A stretch of DNA of 27,858 bases from Candidatus Latescibacterota bacterium (lineage in GTDB: Bacteria; JAAXHH01; JACQVL01): assembly GCA_016209865.1 (NCBI GenBank), contig JACQVL010000227.1, forward strand, positions 1 through 27,858, written 5' to 3'. How positions within the stretch are numbered: position 1 is the first letter of the stretch; every line of letters starts with the position of its first letter. The position numbers and the translations under genes were made by a program. Of this stretch, positions 14,646 to 22,926 are shown piece by piece. Below the pieces are notes generated by a model. That model saw nothing but the letters and a program-made list of their open reading frames with translations. It was not told where the DNA came from and made no database searches.

Positions 14646-16043
14646 ATGCACCCTTTACCTCGTACGAATGACGAATGGCTCGACCTCGAACAGCAGTACT
14701 ACATGCGGCATCCGCTCCGCACCGCCCCGATGGTGCCGGAGCGCGGGGAAGGGTTGTACATGTGGGACGTCGAAGGGAACCGGTACATCGATTTCCAGTC
14801 CGGACAGCTCTGCGTCGTCCTCGGCCATTCCCATCCCCGGTACGTCGAGGCGGTGTGTGAGCAAGCCCGAACGCTCATGCAGACGGGCACCGCCTTCTCG
14901 GTGCCGTCCCAGATCCTGCTGGCGAAGAAGATCGCGGAGCTGATGCCCGATCCGCTGCAGAAATCGATCTTCGCCTGCACCGGGTCGGAATCGAACGAGA
15001 TCGCGCTGCGCCTCGCCAAGGTGTACACCGGCCGGTTTGAAGTGGTGAGTCTGACGCACGGGTACCACGGCCAGACGTACGGGAGTTACTCCATCAGCGG
15101 CTACGGGGGCGCGTTCCGCGACGGGTATGGCCCTGGCGTGCCGGGCGTGACGTTCATCCCGGAGGCGAACTGCTACCGGTGCCCCCTCGACCATCACTAC
15201 CCGGAGTGCGGGATCGCCTGCGCGAAGTACGCCGAATACGTCCTCGACACGACGACGTCCGGCAAGCCGGCTGCGCTCTTCTTTGAGCCGTTGATGAGCG
15301 CGGGCGGAATGCTCGTCCCGGCGGTCGAATGGGTCCGGGAAATCCGCCGCATCTGTACGGAGCGGGGGATTCTCATGGTGGCGGACGAGGCGTTAACCGG
15401 GTTTGGCCGGACGGGCAAATGGTTTGCGTTCGAGCATTTCGGCATCGTGCCGGACATCGTCACCCAGTCGAAGGGGTTGGGCGGCGCCGTCCCGCTCTGC
15501 GCGGTGACGACTTCGGCGGAGATCGCCGACCGGGCGATGGAGAGAGGGTTCATGACGTTCTCCTCCCACTCCGGCGACCCCCTGCTCTGCGCGGCCGGAC
15601 TGGCCAACATCGAGATCATCGAGCAGGAAGGTTTGGTCGAAAATGCGCGGGTTGTCGGCGATCATCTCAAGGCCGGGTTGTGGCGGCTTCAAGAGCAGTA
15701 CGACATCGTCGGGGATGTGCGGGGGCTGGGGCTGTGCCTCGGCCTGGAGATCGTCACCGACCCGAAGAGCAAGACGCCGTTCGGGGCGGGTGTCATCACG
15801 ATCAGCAAGTACTGCTTCGATCACGGCCTCTGGCTGGCGGGCGTCGGACTCCCGCGCAAGGGAGATAACCAGCAGGACACGGTGCTCCGGTCGTTCCAAC
15901 CGAACATCATCCGGCTGATGCCGCCGATCACGCTGACGATCCAGCAGGCGGACGAAGCGCTGGAGATTATCGAGGGCGGGATCAAAGCGGCGCAGGACGA
16001 AGCGCCGCGCCCGTCGGCCGTCAGCATACAAGCCGCGTCGTAA
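14646..16043 (+). CDS. Class III PLP aminotransferase, 2,2-dialkylglycine decarboxylase-like
   Basis: A 465-residue class III aminotransferase-fold enzyme. The PLP lysine is Lys276 in TQSKGLGG; the ring-contacting acid lies in MVADEALTGFGRTG (Asp247). DFQSGQLCVVLGHSHP (~49-64) and the C-terminal DVRGLGLCLGLEIV resemble 2,2-dialkylglycine decarboxylase more than ornithine or GABA aminotransferases. The protein is somewhat longer than the known decarboxylase because of an insert with C176, C179, C188 and C192, a possible metal site. A strong AGGAGG precedes the ATG. An amino-acid permease gene follows in the same direction, so the pair may take up and degrade an amino acid. The exact reaction is uncertain. 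Confidence 0.8.
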   Translation: MHPLPRTNDEWLDLEQQYYMRHPLRTAPMVPERGEGLYMWDVEGNRYIDFQSGQLCVVLGHSHPRYVEAVCEQARTLMQTGTAFSVPSQILLAKKIAELMPDPLQKSIFACTGSESNEIALRLAKVYTGRFEVVSLTHGYHGQTYGSYSISGYGGAFRDGYGPGVPGVTFIPEANCYRCPLDHHYPECGIACAKYAEYVLDTTTSGKPAALFFEPLMSAGGMLVPAVEWVREIRRICTERGILMVADEALTGFGRTGKWFAFEHFGIVPDIVTQSKGLGGAVPLCAVTTSAEIADRAMERGFMTFSSHSGDPLLCAAGLANIEIIEQEGLVENARVVGDHLKAGLWRLQEQYDIVGDVRGLGLCLGLEIVTDPKSKTPFGAGVITISKYCFDHGLWLAGVGLPRKGDNQQDTVLRSFQPNIIRLMPPITLTIQQADEALEIIEGGIKAAQDEAPRPSAVSIQAAS

Positions 16044-16048
16044 TCGGG

Positions 16049-16076
16049 CGTTCGCACGTTGGCACGTTCACACGTC
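16049..16076. repeat. 8-bp tandem repeat after the aminotransferase gene
   Basis: CGTTCGCA, CGTTGGCA, CGTTCACA and a partial CGTC in 8-bp register, immediately before the palindromic element at 16077. Confidence 0.6.
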
Positions 16077-16144
16077 GTAGGGGCGAAGCATTCGCTTTAC
16101 GCTTCGAGGCCCCCGATTGCCGTTTGCGAATGCTTCGCCCATAC
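16077..16144. repeat. Palindromic dispersed element, copy 1 (68 bp)
   Basis: Left arm GTAGGGGCGAAGCATTCGC (16077-16095) and right arm 16126-16144, whose reverse complement matches 18 of 19 bases, around a 30-bp unconserved centre. It lies between the aminotransferase and permease genes and ends 12 bp before the permease ATG. Confidence 0.85.
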
Positions 16145-16156
16145 GAGGGGCCCCAC

Positions 16157-17548
16157 ATGGCTGATGCCCCCGTCAGCGCCGGGGAAGGGCGGTTTGAGCT
16201 GGAGACGGAGCTCGCGCGCGACCTCGGCCTGCTGTCCGCCACGACGATCATCATCGGGGGGATCATCGGCTCCGGCATCTTCGGCGCGCCCGCCGGCATC
16301 GCCAAACAGCTCGGCTCGCCGGGGCTGATCATGCTCGTCTGGGTCATCGGGGGCATCCTGTCGTTCTGCGGGGCGGTCTGTTTCGCCGAACTGGGCGGGA
16401 TGATCCCCCGGACGGGCGGGCAGTTCATCTACCTGCGGCAGGCGTACCCTCCGATCATCGCGTTCCTGTACGGCTGGACCGAGGTGTACATGATCTCGGC
16501 GGCGTCGGTCGCAGCGATCGCCGTCGTGTTCACGAGTTACCTCGGTTACTTTCTTCCGGCGATCTCCCCGGACAACCCCCTTCTCACGATCGGCGGGTTC
16601 GTCCTCTCGACCCAGCACGCGGTCATACTCGCCTGCGTCATCTTCCTCGGAGCCGTCAATTATTTCGGGGTCCGGTTCGGCGGGTTCGTCCAGAACCTGT
16701 TCACGATCGCGAAGGTGACGGCGTTAGGCGGGCTGGTGCTGGTGGTGGCGGCGGCCGGGGGCGAGTGGGGACACTTCAGGCCGTTGCTGCCTGAGAGCCC
16801 GCAGCCCGGCCTTATGGAAGCGTTCGGGGCAGCGATGATCGGGACGATGTTCGCGTACAACGGCTGGGCGAGCGCGAACATGGTGACGGGGGAGATCAAA
16901 GACCCGCAACGCCAGCTCCCCCGCGCGATTTTCGTCGGCCTCTTCGTCTGCATCGCCGTCTATTTAGCCGTCAATTGGTCGTTCATCTATGTGATGGCGG
17001 TCGAGGAGATTGCCGCCTCCCCGCGCATCGCCGCCGACGTGGCGGAGCGGGTCGTCGGTCCGATCGGCGGCTCCCTCATCTCCTTCGCGGTGATGATCTC
17101 CACGTTCGGGACGATCAACGCCAACATGCTGTCCCCGCCCCGGATCATCTACGCGATGGCGAAGGAGGGGCTGTTCTTCCGGTGGCTCAATTATGTCCAT
17201 CCCGTCTACCGGACGCCGTCGCGGTCGATCGTCGCGCTCACCGTCTGGGCGTCACTCTGGACGTTCCTCGGCTCGTTCCAGGCGATCGTCGATGCGTTCG
17301 CGTACTCTCTGTACACGTTCTACAGCCTCTCCGTCATCAGCCTGTTCCTCGTCCGCCGGAAGTACCCGATCGCCGTCCGTCCGGTGAAAGCCTGGGGGTA
17401 CCCGGTCACGCCCATCATCTTCCTCGCCATCTCCGCCTGGTACGTCAGCACGGTGCTGATCTTCAAGACGCGGGAATCCCTGCCTGGCTTAGCGTTCCTG
17501 GCGGTCGGGGTCGTGGTGTATGTCGTCTGGTTCCGGAAGACGAGGTAG
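16157..17548 (+). CDS. APC superfamily amino-acid permease
   Basis: A 463-residue inner-membrane transporter with about twelve hydrophobic spans. The APC hallmark GGIIGSGIFGAPAGI lies in the first span (~31-45), and the intracellular segment GEIKDPQRQLPRAI in the middle is also typical. The start ATG at 16157 (MADAPVS) follows GAGGGG; upstream in-frame residues derive from the palindromic repeat. Substrate class is probably neutral or small amino acids but cannot be specified. It likely partners the upstream PLP enzyme. Its stop codon TAG lies inside the terminal GTAGGGG of the next repeat copy. Confidence 0.88.
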   Translation: MADAPVSAGEGRFELETELARDLGLLSATTIIIGGIIGSGIFGAPAGIAKQLGSPGLIMLVWVIGGILSFCGAVCFAELGGMIPRTGGQFIYLRQAYPPIIAFLYGWTEVYMISAASVAAIAVVFTSYLGYFLPAISPDNPLLTIGGFVLSTQHAVILACVIFLGAVNYFGVRFGGFVQNLFTIAKVTALGGLVLVVAAAGGEWGHFRPLLPESPQPGLMEAFGAAMIGTMFAYNGWASANMVTGEIKDPQRQLPRAIFVGLFVCIAVYLAVNWSFIYVMAVEEIAASPRIAADVAERVVGPIGGSLISFAVMISTFGTINANMLSPPRIIYAMAKEGLFFRWLNYVHPVYRTPSRSIVALTVWASLWTFLGSFQAIVDAFAYSLYTFYSLSVISLFLVRRKYPIAVRPVKAWGYPVTPIIFLAISAWYVSTVLIFKTRESLPGLAFLAVGVVVYVVWFRKTR

Positions 17549-17612
17549 GGGCGAGGCATTCGCAGAAGCCAATAAGACATCTCCAATCATGACGCGAATG
17601 CTTCGCCCTTAC
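17545..17612. repeat. Palindromic dispersed element, copy 2 (68 bp)
   Basis: Arms 17545-17563 (GTAGGGGCGAGGCATTCGC) and 17594-17612 (reverse complement GTAAGGGCGAAGCATTCGC) around a 30-bp centre unrelated to that of copy 1. Same total length as copy 1. The TAG of the permease stop is bases 2-4 of the element. Confidence 0.85.
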
Positions 17613-17628
17613 TGTCCCCCGGCGATCC

Positions 17629-17644
17629 TGCTAAAAAATTAGCA
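17629..17644. promoter_or_regulatory. Operator-like palindrome 1 upstream of the blaI-type gene
   Basis: TGCTAA-AAAA-TTAGCA, a perfect inverted repeat ending 8 bp before the -35 box. Likely bound by the downstream BlaI-family repressor (inference). Confidence 0.65.
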
Positions 17645-17652
17645 TTTTTTGC

Positions 17653-17681
17653 TTGACATCGCACGTCCTTTATGCTAAATT
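17653..17681 (+). promoter_or_regulatory. Promoter of the BlaI-M56-repeat protein operon
   Basis: TTGACA (17653-17658), 17-bp spacer, TAAATT (17676-17681). The -10 box lies inside the second palindrome, so repressor binding there would block RNA polymerase. Confidence 0.6.
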
Positions 17682-17688
17682 TTTAACA
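17673..17688. promoter_or_regulatory. Operator-like palindrome 2 over the -10 box
   Basis: TGCTAA-ATTT-TTAACA, arms matching at five of six positions and sharing the TGCTAA half-site with palindrome 1. The two centres are 44 bp apart, about four helical turns, on the same DNA face. Confidence 0.65.
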
Positions 17689-17768
17689 TATCCTCAGTAC
17701 GTTTAAGATAGGGAGGTTGAATCCATAGAGGACAGGCAGTTTTGGGAACACGACGAAAGGAGTCTTCG

Positions 17769-18158
17769 GTGGCGAAACCGTTGGACAAAGGGCTGAGTCG
17801 GCGCGAACGGCAGATCATGGATATTCTGTACCGGCGCGGCCGTGCGACCTCCTCAGAAGTCCTGGCGGAGATGCCCGATCCTCCGACCTATTCTGCGGTG
17901 CGCGCCATGTTGAGGCTCCTGGAAGAGAAAAAACACGTGGCGCATGAGGAAGAGGGACTGCGGTACGTGTACCGACCGACGGTCTCTCGAGAGCAGGCCC
18001 GAAAATCCGCGCTGAAGCATCTCTTGGGGACGTTCTTTGACGGCTCGGCGACGCAAGCCGTCGCCGCCCTCTTGGACCTTCCGGATGCGAATCTGTCGCC
18101 GCGGGACCTGGATCGGCTGGCTCGATTGATCGACCAGGCCAGAAAGGAGGGACGCTAA
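17769..18158 (+). CDS. BlaI/MecI-family transcriptional repressor
   Basis: A 129-residue winged-helix repressor of the BlaI/MecI/CopY family. SRRERQIMDILYRRGRATSSEVLAEMPDPPTYSAVRAMLRLLEEKKHVAHEE spans the DNA-binding domain, and the C-terminal LKHLLGTFFDGSATQAVAALL is the dimerisation part. A GTG start at 17769 is chosen because AAAGGAG lies 6 nt upstream; a TTG at 17742 is in frame but lacks this. In the classic systems the partner protease triggers cleavage of the repressor to induce the operon. Only 2 bp separate its stop from the M56 gene. No beta-lactamase or penicillin-binding-protein gene is nearby. Confidence 0.9.
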   Translation: MAKPLDKGLSRRERQIMDILYRRGRATSSEVLAEMPDPPTYSAVRAMLRLLEEKKHVAHEEEGLRYVYRPTVSREQARKSALKHLLGTFFDGSATQAVAALLDLPDANLSPRDLDRLARLIDQARKEGR

Positions 18159-18160
18159 CG

Positions 18161-20065
18161 ATGATCGTCCTCTTCGACGCTATCGCCAGATCAGGGCTTC
18201 CTCTCACCTGGCTGACACTGGCATGGGAGGTGTTGTTCAAAGGACTGTGTCTGCTCGTCGTGGCGGGTGTCTGCGGGCTGGCGCTCCGACGCGCCTCCGC
18301 CGCGATACGTCATCTTGTCTGGACGGCGACACTGAGCAGCCTCATCGCCCTTCCAGTATTGTCGGGCCTCTTGCCGAATTGGGATCTTCCGGGATTACCA
18401 GAAGTTTTCAGTTCAAAACATGAGACGGCGTCAGTTGCTCTCCCCCGTTCTCCTCTCCTCGTCTCCTCGTCAGACGCGCTTCCCGGCGGGTCGATGATCG
18501 ACGCACGGGCTACAGAGGCCCCAAGACCATCCGGGTTCTCATCCCTTCTCCCTGCGACAGCTTCGCGTCCCCGGTCATGGGAGACCTGGGCGTTCGTCGT
18601 CTGGCTCACCGGGGCCTTAGCCGTGCTTACACGATTCGGCCTGGGAACGATCCGGCTCTGGGGGATGACGCGTCGCGCCCAACCGATCGTGGATGAGGAA
18701 TGGATCGGGCTGGGGCATCGACTCGCCGCCCGACTTGGGCTCGCCGCGCTTCCTCGGATGCTGGTCAGCGATCAGGCGACCATACCGTTCACGTGGGGGC
18801 TCTGGCGGTCGATGGTTTTCTTCCCTCGTGAAGCGGTCGAATGGCCTGTTGAACGCCGACAGATTGTGCTGGCGCATGAGTTCGCGCACATTAAACGGCG
18901 GGATTGTCTGACGCAGATGGTCGCCCAGGTCGCGGGCGCGCTCTACTGGTTCAACCCGTTGGTCTGGCTCATCGCGCGCCAACATCGGATAGAACGAGAA
19001 CGCGCATGCGATGATCAGGTCCTGCAGTCAGGGACAAAAGCGTCGTGCTACGCGGATGCCCTCCTGGAGATGGCACGATCGCTGCATCGCGCGCAGTTCG
19101 GTTCGTTCGCCACGGTCTGGATCGCGCGCCGGTCGCACCTGGAAGGTCGGCTGCTGGCCATCCTTGATCCCCGCATGAATCGTCGGGGCACGACGCGGTG
19201 GGCGATCCTGCTCGTCGCAGTCTTGGGGTTCGGTCTGGTCGTCCCATTCGCTACCATGCATCCCACCTCGCGCGCGGATGCGGTCACGCTCGTGAGCGAT
19301 ACCCGTTCACCTGCTCAGCCTGCGATGCCATCCTCCCCTGTTGCACGTCACACGATGCCCGCCTCGTCCGCGCCGTTATCACCCTCCGCGCAGCCGTCCT
19401 CTCAGACAATCCGGGTGACAAAGCAAGAGGCAGATGAAGAGGATTCTGGCGATTTTATCGATGAGATGGAGTCGTCAGGCTATCGCAATCTGTCGGTGGA
19501 TCAACTCGTCAAGCTAAAGATGCAAGGGGTGACGCCCGCGTTTATCCGCCAGATGAGAGCGTTGGGATACGATCATCTCTCTACGGATGCCCTGGTGGCT
19601 CTGCGAATTCACGGCGTCACTCCGGCGTACGTCGGTCAGATGAAGTCTGTACTCCGGCGCAATCCGACTGCTCAGGAACTGGTCGCATTCCGGGCTCAGA
19701 ATATCACTCCGGAGTTCATTCGGGAAACCCGGCGGGCTTTCGGGGAAGACCTCTCCCTCGATCAGATCGTCAAAATCAGGATTGCGGATATCACCCCGGA
19801 GTTCATCGACGGACTGGCGTCGGTCGGCTTCAAAGATGTGCCGGTCGAAAAACTGGTCTCGGCGAAGTTACAGGGCGTCACACCAGACTACATTCGAGCC
19901 CTCCAGGAGCAGGGGTATCCCAACCTGTCCATCGATCAGTACATCAAAGCCCGGACGTTAGGCGTCACGCCCGAATTCATCGAGGCGACGCGGGCGCGTG
20001 GATTCCATGGTCTCTCGATCGATCAGCTCATCTCGCTCAAGATGTCGGGGATTCTGCGGGAATAG
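18161..20065 (+). CDS. M56 (BlaR1/MecR1-like) membrane protease with periplasmic 29-residue repeats
   Basis: A 634-residue integral-membrane zinc protease. N-terminal hydrophobic spans (about 20-42 and 50-70) are followed by a linker, a further span (~142-160), and the protease core with HEFAH at 239-243 and IERERACDD (~277-285), which would supply the third zinc ligand. After a last span (~346-365) and a Ser/Pro-rich linker come six full and one partial repeats of 29 residues (~431-634), pattern GY..LS.D.LV.LK..GVTP.FI. In BlaR1 the corresponding C-terminal part is a penicillin-binding sensor; here no such domain exists. GGAGG precedes the ATG. It probably senses a periplasmic signal through the repeats and relieves BlaI repression (inference). 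Confidence 0.88.
   Translation: MIVLFDAIARSGLPLTWLTLAWEVLFKGLCLLVVAGVCGLALRRASAAIRHLVWTATLSSLIALPVLSGLLPNWDLPGLPEVFSSKHETASVALPRSPLLVSSSDALPGGSMIDARATEAPRPSGFSSLLPATASRPRSWETWAFVVWLTGALAVLTRFGLGTIRLWGMTRRAQPIVDEEWIGLGHRLAARLGLAALPRMLVSDQATIPFTWGLWRSMVFFPREAVEWPVERRQIVLAHEFAHIKRRDCLTQMVAQVAGALYWFNPLVWLIARQHRIERERACDDQVLQSGTKASCYADALLEMARSLHRAQFGSFATVWIARRSHLEGRLLAILDPRMNRRGTTRWAILLVAVLGFGLVVPFATMHPTSRADAVTLVSDTRSPAQPAMPSSPVARHTMPASSAPLSPSAQPSSQTIRVTKQEADEEDSGDFIDEMESSGYRNLSVDQLVKLKMQGVTPAFIRQMRALGYDHLSTDALVALRIHGVTPAYVGQMKSVLRRNPTAQELVAFRAQNITPEFIRETRRAFGEDLSLDQIVKIRIADITPEFIDGLASVGFKDVPVEKLVSAKLQGVTPDYIRALQEQGYPNLSIDQYIKARTLGVTPEFIEATRARGFHGLSIDQLISLKMSGILRE
19451..20062 (+). repeat. 29-residue coding repeats of the M56 protein
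   Basis: Seven units in strict 29-residue spacing, with consensus positions G4, L8, S9, D11, L13, G20, V21, T22, P23, F25, I26. The units are well diverged from one another, so this array is older than the one in the companion gene. Confidence 0.8.
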
Positions 20066-20120
20066 ATCAAGCGTAAGCGGTCGGGGGATGACCAGCACCG
20101 TGAAGAGAGGGGAGGGAGCT

Positions 20121-21314
20121 ATGAAGACGCATCATCAGAGAAAGATAGTAGGGCTTGGGGTATTGCTGGGTGTCGGTCTGGTGATTTGGATGTTTGCTCT
20201 CACCTCCAACGTGGAGCCATCCCGTATGACTCAAGCGCAAGATCGCGCGGATACCTCGTTTTCAGGGCAATGGTTGATCGAATTCGACTCCGGGATGCCC
20301 GATAAAATCCGCATGACGTTGATCCGGTTAACGAAGTCGTTCGGTCGTGACGATCGGCGGTTTTCCCTGCCATTTCTGCCAGACCAACTGCCGGGCTTGA
20401 CACGCACGCAGGTCATATCCTCCGGCTCTACGGTGCACTTTCAACTCCGGCGAGACGCCGGGACGTTCGACTGCGAAGGATGGTTTAAGGATGGGGACGG
20501 CTCCGGCCATTTTACCTTCGTGGCGAGCCCTGAGTTTGTGGCGGAACTGCGGAAACGCGGGATCGGAGCTCCGTCGGACAAGGAACAGTTTTCGATGGCG
20601 TTACACGACGTCAGCCTGGCGCTGATCGAGGAACTGTCCCGCCAGGGCTATGCGCAGCCGTCGCTCGACCAACTCGTGCGCCTGGGGGAGCACGGGGTGA
20701 GTCTGGACTTCGTCCAGGACTTGAAACACTATGGGTACCGCGCCGGCTCCATCGATGAGTTGATCCGCCTTCGGGATCATGGCGTGAACTCTGAATTTAT
20801 TCAGGGCATGAAGGAATTGGGGTATCGCGACCTGTCGCTCGATGAGCTGGTGAAAGCCAAAGACCACGGGGTTAACACCGACTTTATCCGAGAGATGGAG
20901 CGATTGGAGTATGGCCGCCTGTCGCTCGGAGACTTAGTGAGAGTCAAAGACCATGGAGTCAACGTCGACTTTATCCGGGAGATGGAGCGGTTAGGGTATG
21001 GTCGTCTGCCGCTCGAGGAGCTAGTGAGAATCAAAGACCATGGGGTCAATCTGGATTTTATTAAGGGCCTTGATCGATTAGGATATAAGAACCTGTCCCT
21101 TGACGACTTAGTAGGTGCCAGGGATCACGGGGTGAACGTCGAGTATATCCGAGACCTTGAAGCCATAGGATACAAAGGGCTTTCCCTCGATCAACTGAAG
21201 CGGATGAAGGATCACGGCGTGACTGCCTCGTTCATTCGGGACATACGCAAGCATGGCCTCAAAGACCTCTCGATCGATGAGTTGATCAGGTTGAAGGATA
21301 GCGGGTTCAGATGA
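20121..21314 (+). CDS. Membrane-anchored protein with 29-residue repeats, partner of the M56 protease
   Basis: A 397-residue protein of unknown function. The ATG at 20121 follows GGAGGGAGCT. One hydrophobic span (about 9-28) anchors it or acts as an uncleaved signal, putting the rest in the periplasm. Residues ~48-135 form a small beta-rich-looking domain (SGQWLIEF, FDCEGWFKDGDGSGHFTF). From ~144 to the end run eight full or degenerate repeats plus a partial, each 29 residues, with pattern GY..LSLDEL...KDHGVN.DFI..M. These are the same repeats as in the M56 protein. It lies 55 bp downstream in the same operon, so it may bind the protease or its ligand. I know no characterised homologue. Confidence 0.85.
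   Translation: MKTHHQRKIVGLGVLLGVGLVIWMFALTSNVEPSRMTQAQDRADTSFSGQWLIEFDSGMPDKIRMTLIRLTKSFGRDDRRFSLPFLPDQLPGLTRTQVISSGSTVHFQLRRDAGTFDCEGWFKDGDGSGHFTFVASPEFVAELRKRGIGAPSDKEQFSMALHDVSLALIEELSRQGYAQPSLDQLVRLGEHGVSLDFVQDLKHYGYRAGSIDELIRLRDHGVNSEFIQGMKELGYRDLSLDELVKAKDHGVNTDFIREMERLEYGRLSLGDLVRVKDHGVNVDFIREMERLGYGRLPLEELVRIKDHGVNLDFIKGLDRLGYKNLSLDDLVGARDHGVNVEYIRDLEAIGYKGLSLDQLKRMKDHGVTASFIRDIRKHGLKDLSIDELIRLKDSGFR
20550..21311 (+). repeat. 29-residue coding repeats of the companion protein, with recent 87-bp duplications
   Basis: Around nine units. Copies near 20880, 20967 and 21054 are almost identical at the DNA level (for example the GACTTTATCCG-GAGATGGAGCG string at 20880 and again exactly 87 bp later), indicating recent tandem duplication or gene conversion. 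Confidence 0.82.
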
Positions 21315-21330
21315 ACTCGTTCACCGCAGT

Positions 21331-21370
21331 CGCCTACGCAATCAGGGCGCGACGCCGCCTCGCCCCTACG
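21331..21370. repeat. Decayed copy related to the palindromic element, at the hutH stop
   Basis: The minus strand reads CGTAGGGGCGAGGCGGCGTC from 21370, sharing GTAGGGGCGAGGC with copy 2. The hutH stop TAG (21366-21368) lies within it. The partner arm is poorly preserved. Confidence 0.5.
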
Positions 21371-22901
21371 CCAACGTTCCAACCACTTTTCCCACCGCCC
21401 CCAGAATCTCTCCCCCGGTGATCAGACGCATCATCCGTTCGATGTCTTCATACAACGGCCGGTCGTCGTCGAGATGGGGCACGGCCTGGCGAATGGTGTC
21501 ATAGGCCGCGCCCGTCCCGATGCCCGGCCGGAGGGGAAGCCGGAAGTCGAGACCTTGCGCCGCGCAGAGGAATTCGATGGCGAGCACCCGCTGGGCGTTC
21601 GTCAGGATGGCCATCGCCTTCCGCGCCGCGATCGGCCCCATGCTGACGTGGTCTTCCTGGTTGGCCGACGTCGGGATAGAATCGACGGACGCAGGGGAGG
21701 CGAGGAGCTTGTTCTCCGAGACGAGCGCGGCGGCGACGACCTGGGCGATCATGAACCCGGAGTTTAGCCCGCTGTGCGCCGCTAAGAACGGGGGAAGGCC
21801 CCGGCTGAGCTGGGGGTTGACGAGCCGTTCGATGCGCCGCTCGGAGATGTTGACGAGTTCCGCGATGGCGATCCCCAAGAAGTCGAGGGCGAGGGCGACC
21901 GGCTGTCCGTGGAAATTCCCCCCGGAGAGCGCCGTATGGTCGTCCGGAAAGACCATCGGGTTGTCCGTCACCGCGTTGATCTCGATTTCCAGGACGCCCC
22001 GCACGTACCGCAGCGCGTCCTTCGTCGCTCCGTGGACCTGCGGGATGCAGCGGAGGGAGTACGCGTCCTGGACCTCCGGACAGTCCTTATGAGAGGCGAT
22101 GATCTCGCTGTCCCGGACGAGAGCGAGCAGGTTGCGGGCGCAGGCTAATTGGCCGGCATGCGGTCGGCTGCGATGAATCCGCAGGTCGAACGCGGTGTCG
22201 GTCGCCTTCAGCGCCTCGACGCTCATCCCGCCCGCGATGTCCGCGAGTGCGCTCAATCGTTCCGCGTCCAGCAGGGTCAGCACCCCCGCCGCCGTCATCA
22301 CCGGCGTTCCGTTGATGAGGGCGATCCCTTCCTTCGCTTCGAGCGTCAGCGGGGCCAGACCGGCCTGCCGGAACGCCTCCTGACTGGGCAGCGTCTGGCC
22401 GTCGAGCACCACCTGCCCTTCCCCGATCATGGCCAGCGCCAGATGGGCGAGTGGGGCTAAGTCACCGCTCGCGCCGACAGACCCCTGCTGGGGGATGACC
22501 GGATGGACGCGCCGGTTAAGCATGTCGACGAGCAGACGGAGCGGTTCGGGCCGGATGCCGGACAGCCCCTTAGCGAGGGTATTCGCCCGGAGGAGCATGA
22601 TGGCGCGTGTGACCGGCTCCGAGAACGGTTCTCCCACGCCGACGCTGTGACTGCGGATCAGGTTCTGCTGGAGCCGGGTGATGTCGTGCAGCTCGATCTT
22701 GACGTTGCGGAGCTCGCCGAACCCGGTCGTCACCCCGTAGACTGTCCGCCCTTCAGCGAGCATTCTCTCTACGACCGCCCGCCCCGCGCGCACCTGGACG
22801 TCGGCTGTGCCGGCGATGGCGACCGGAGGCCCGTCACGGGCGACCCGCTCCACGTCTTCGAGCGTCAGATGTTCCCCATCGATGACGACTGGCTCGGCCA
22901 T
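21366..22901 (-). CDS. hutH: Histidine ammonia-lyase
   Basis: A 511-residue aromatic amino-acid ammonia-lyase, first enzyme of histidine breakdown (L-histidine to urocanate and ammonia). The MIO prosthetic group forms from Ala144-Ser145-Gly146 in GSVGASGDLAPLAH. Tyr55 in TVYGVTTGFGEL is the expected catalytic tyrosine, and YSLRCIPQVHG, GNFHGQPVAL and TSANQEDHVSMG match HutH. The start at 22901 (MAEPVV) follows a GGGGGG ribosome site; an in-frame ATG four codons earlier is possible. hutU is 3 kb away with the same orientation, split off by a mobile element and two other genes; hutI and hutG are not in the window. Confidence 0.93.
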   Translation of the reverse strand: MAEPVVIDGEHLTLEDVERVARDGPPVAIAGTADVQVRAGRAVVERMLAEGRTVYGVTTGFGELRNVKIELHDITRLQQNLIRSHSVGVGEPFSEPVTRAIMLLRANTLAKGLSGIRPEPLRLLVDMLNRRVHPVIPQQGSVGASGDLAPLAHLALAMIGEGQVVLDGQTLPSQEAFRQAGLAPLTLEAKEGIALINGTPVMTAAGVLTLLDAERLSALADIAGGMSVEALKATDTAFDLRIHRSRPHAGQLACARNLLALVRDSEIIASHKDCPEVQDAYSLRCIPQVHGATKDALRYVRGVLEIEINAVTDNPMVFPDDHTALSGGNFHGQPVALALDFLGIAIAELVNISERRIERLVNPQLSRGLPPFLAAHSGLNSGFMIAQVVAAALVSENKLLASPASVDSIPTSANQEDHVSMGPIAARKAMAILTNAQRVLAIEFLCAAQGLDFRLPLRPGIGTGAAYDTIRQAVPHLDDDRPLYEDIERMMRLITGGEILGAVGKVVGTLA

Positions 22902-22926
22902 ATCCCCCCTCATGCAGGGATGACAT

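Noticed and set aside
17769-20065. Beta-lactam resistance system
   Set aside because: The BlaI/M56 pair suggests it, but no penicillin-binding sensor domain, beta-lactamase or PBP2a gene is present.
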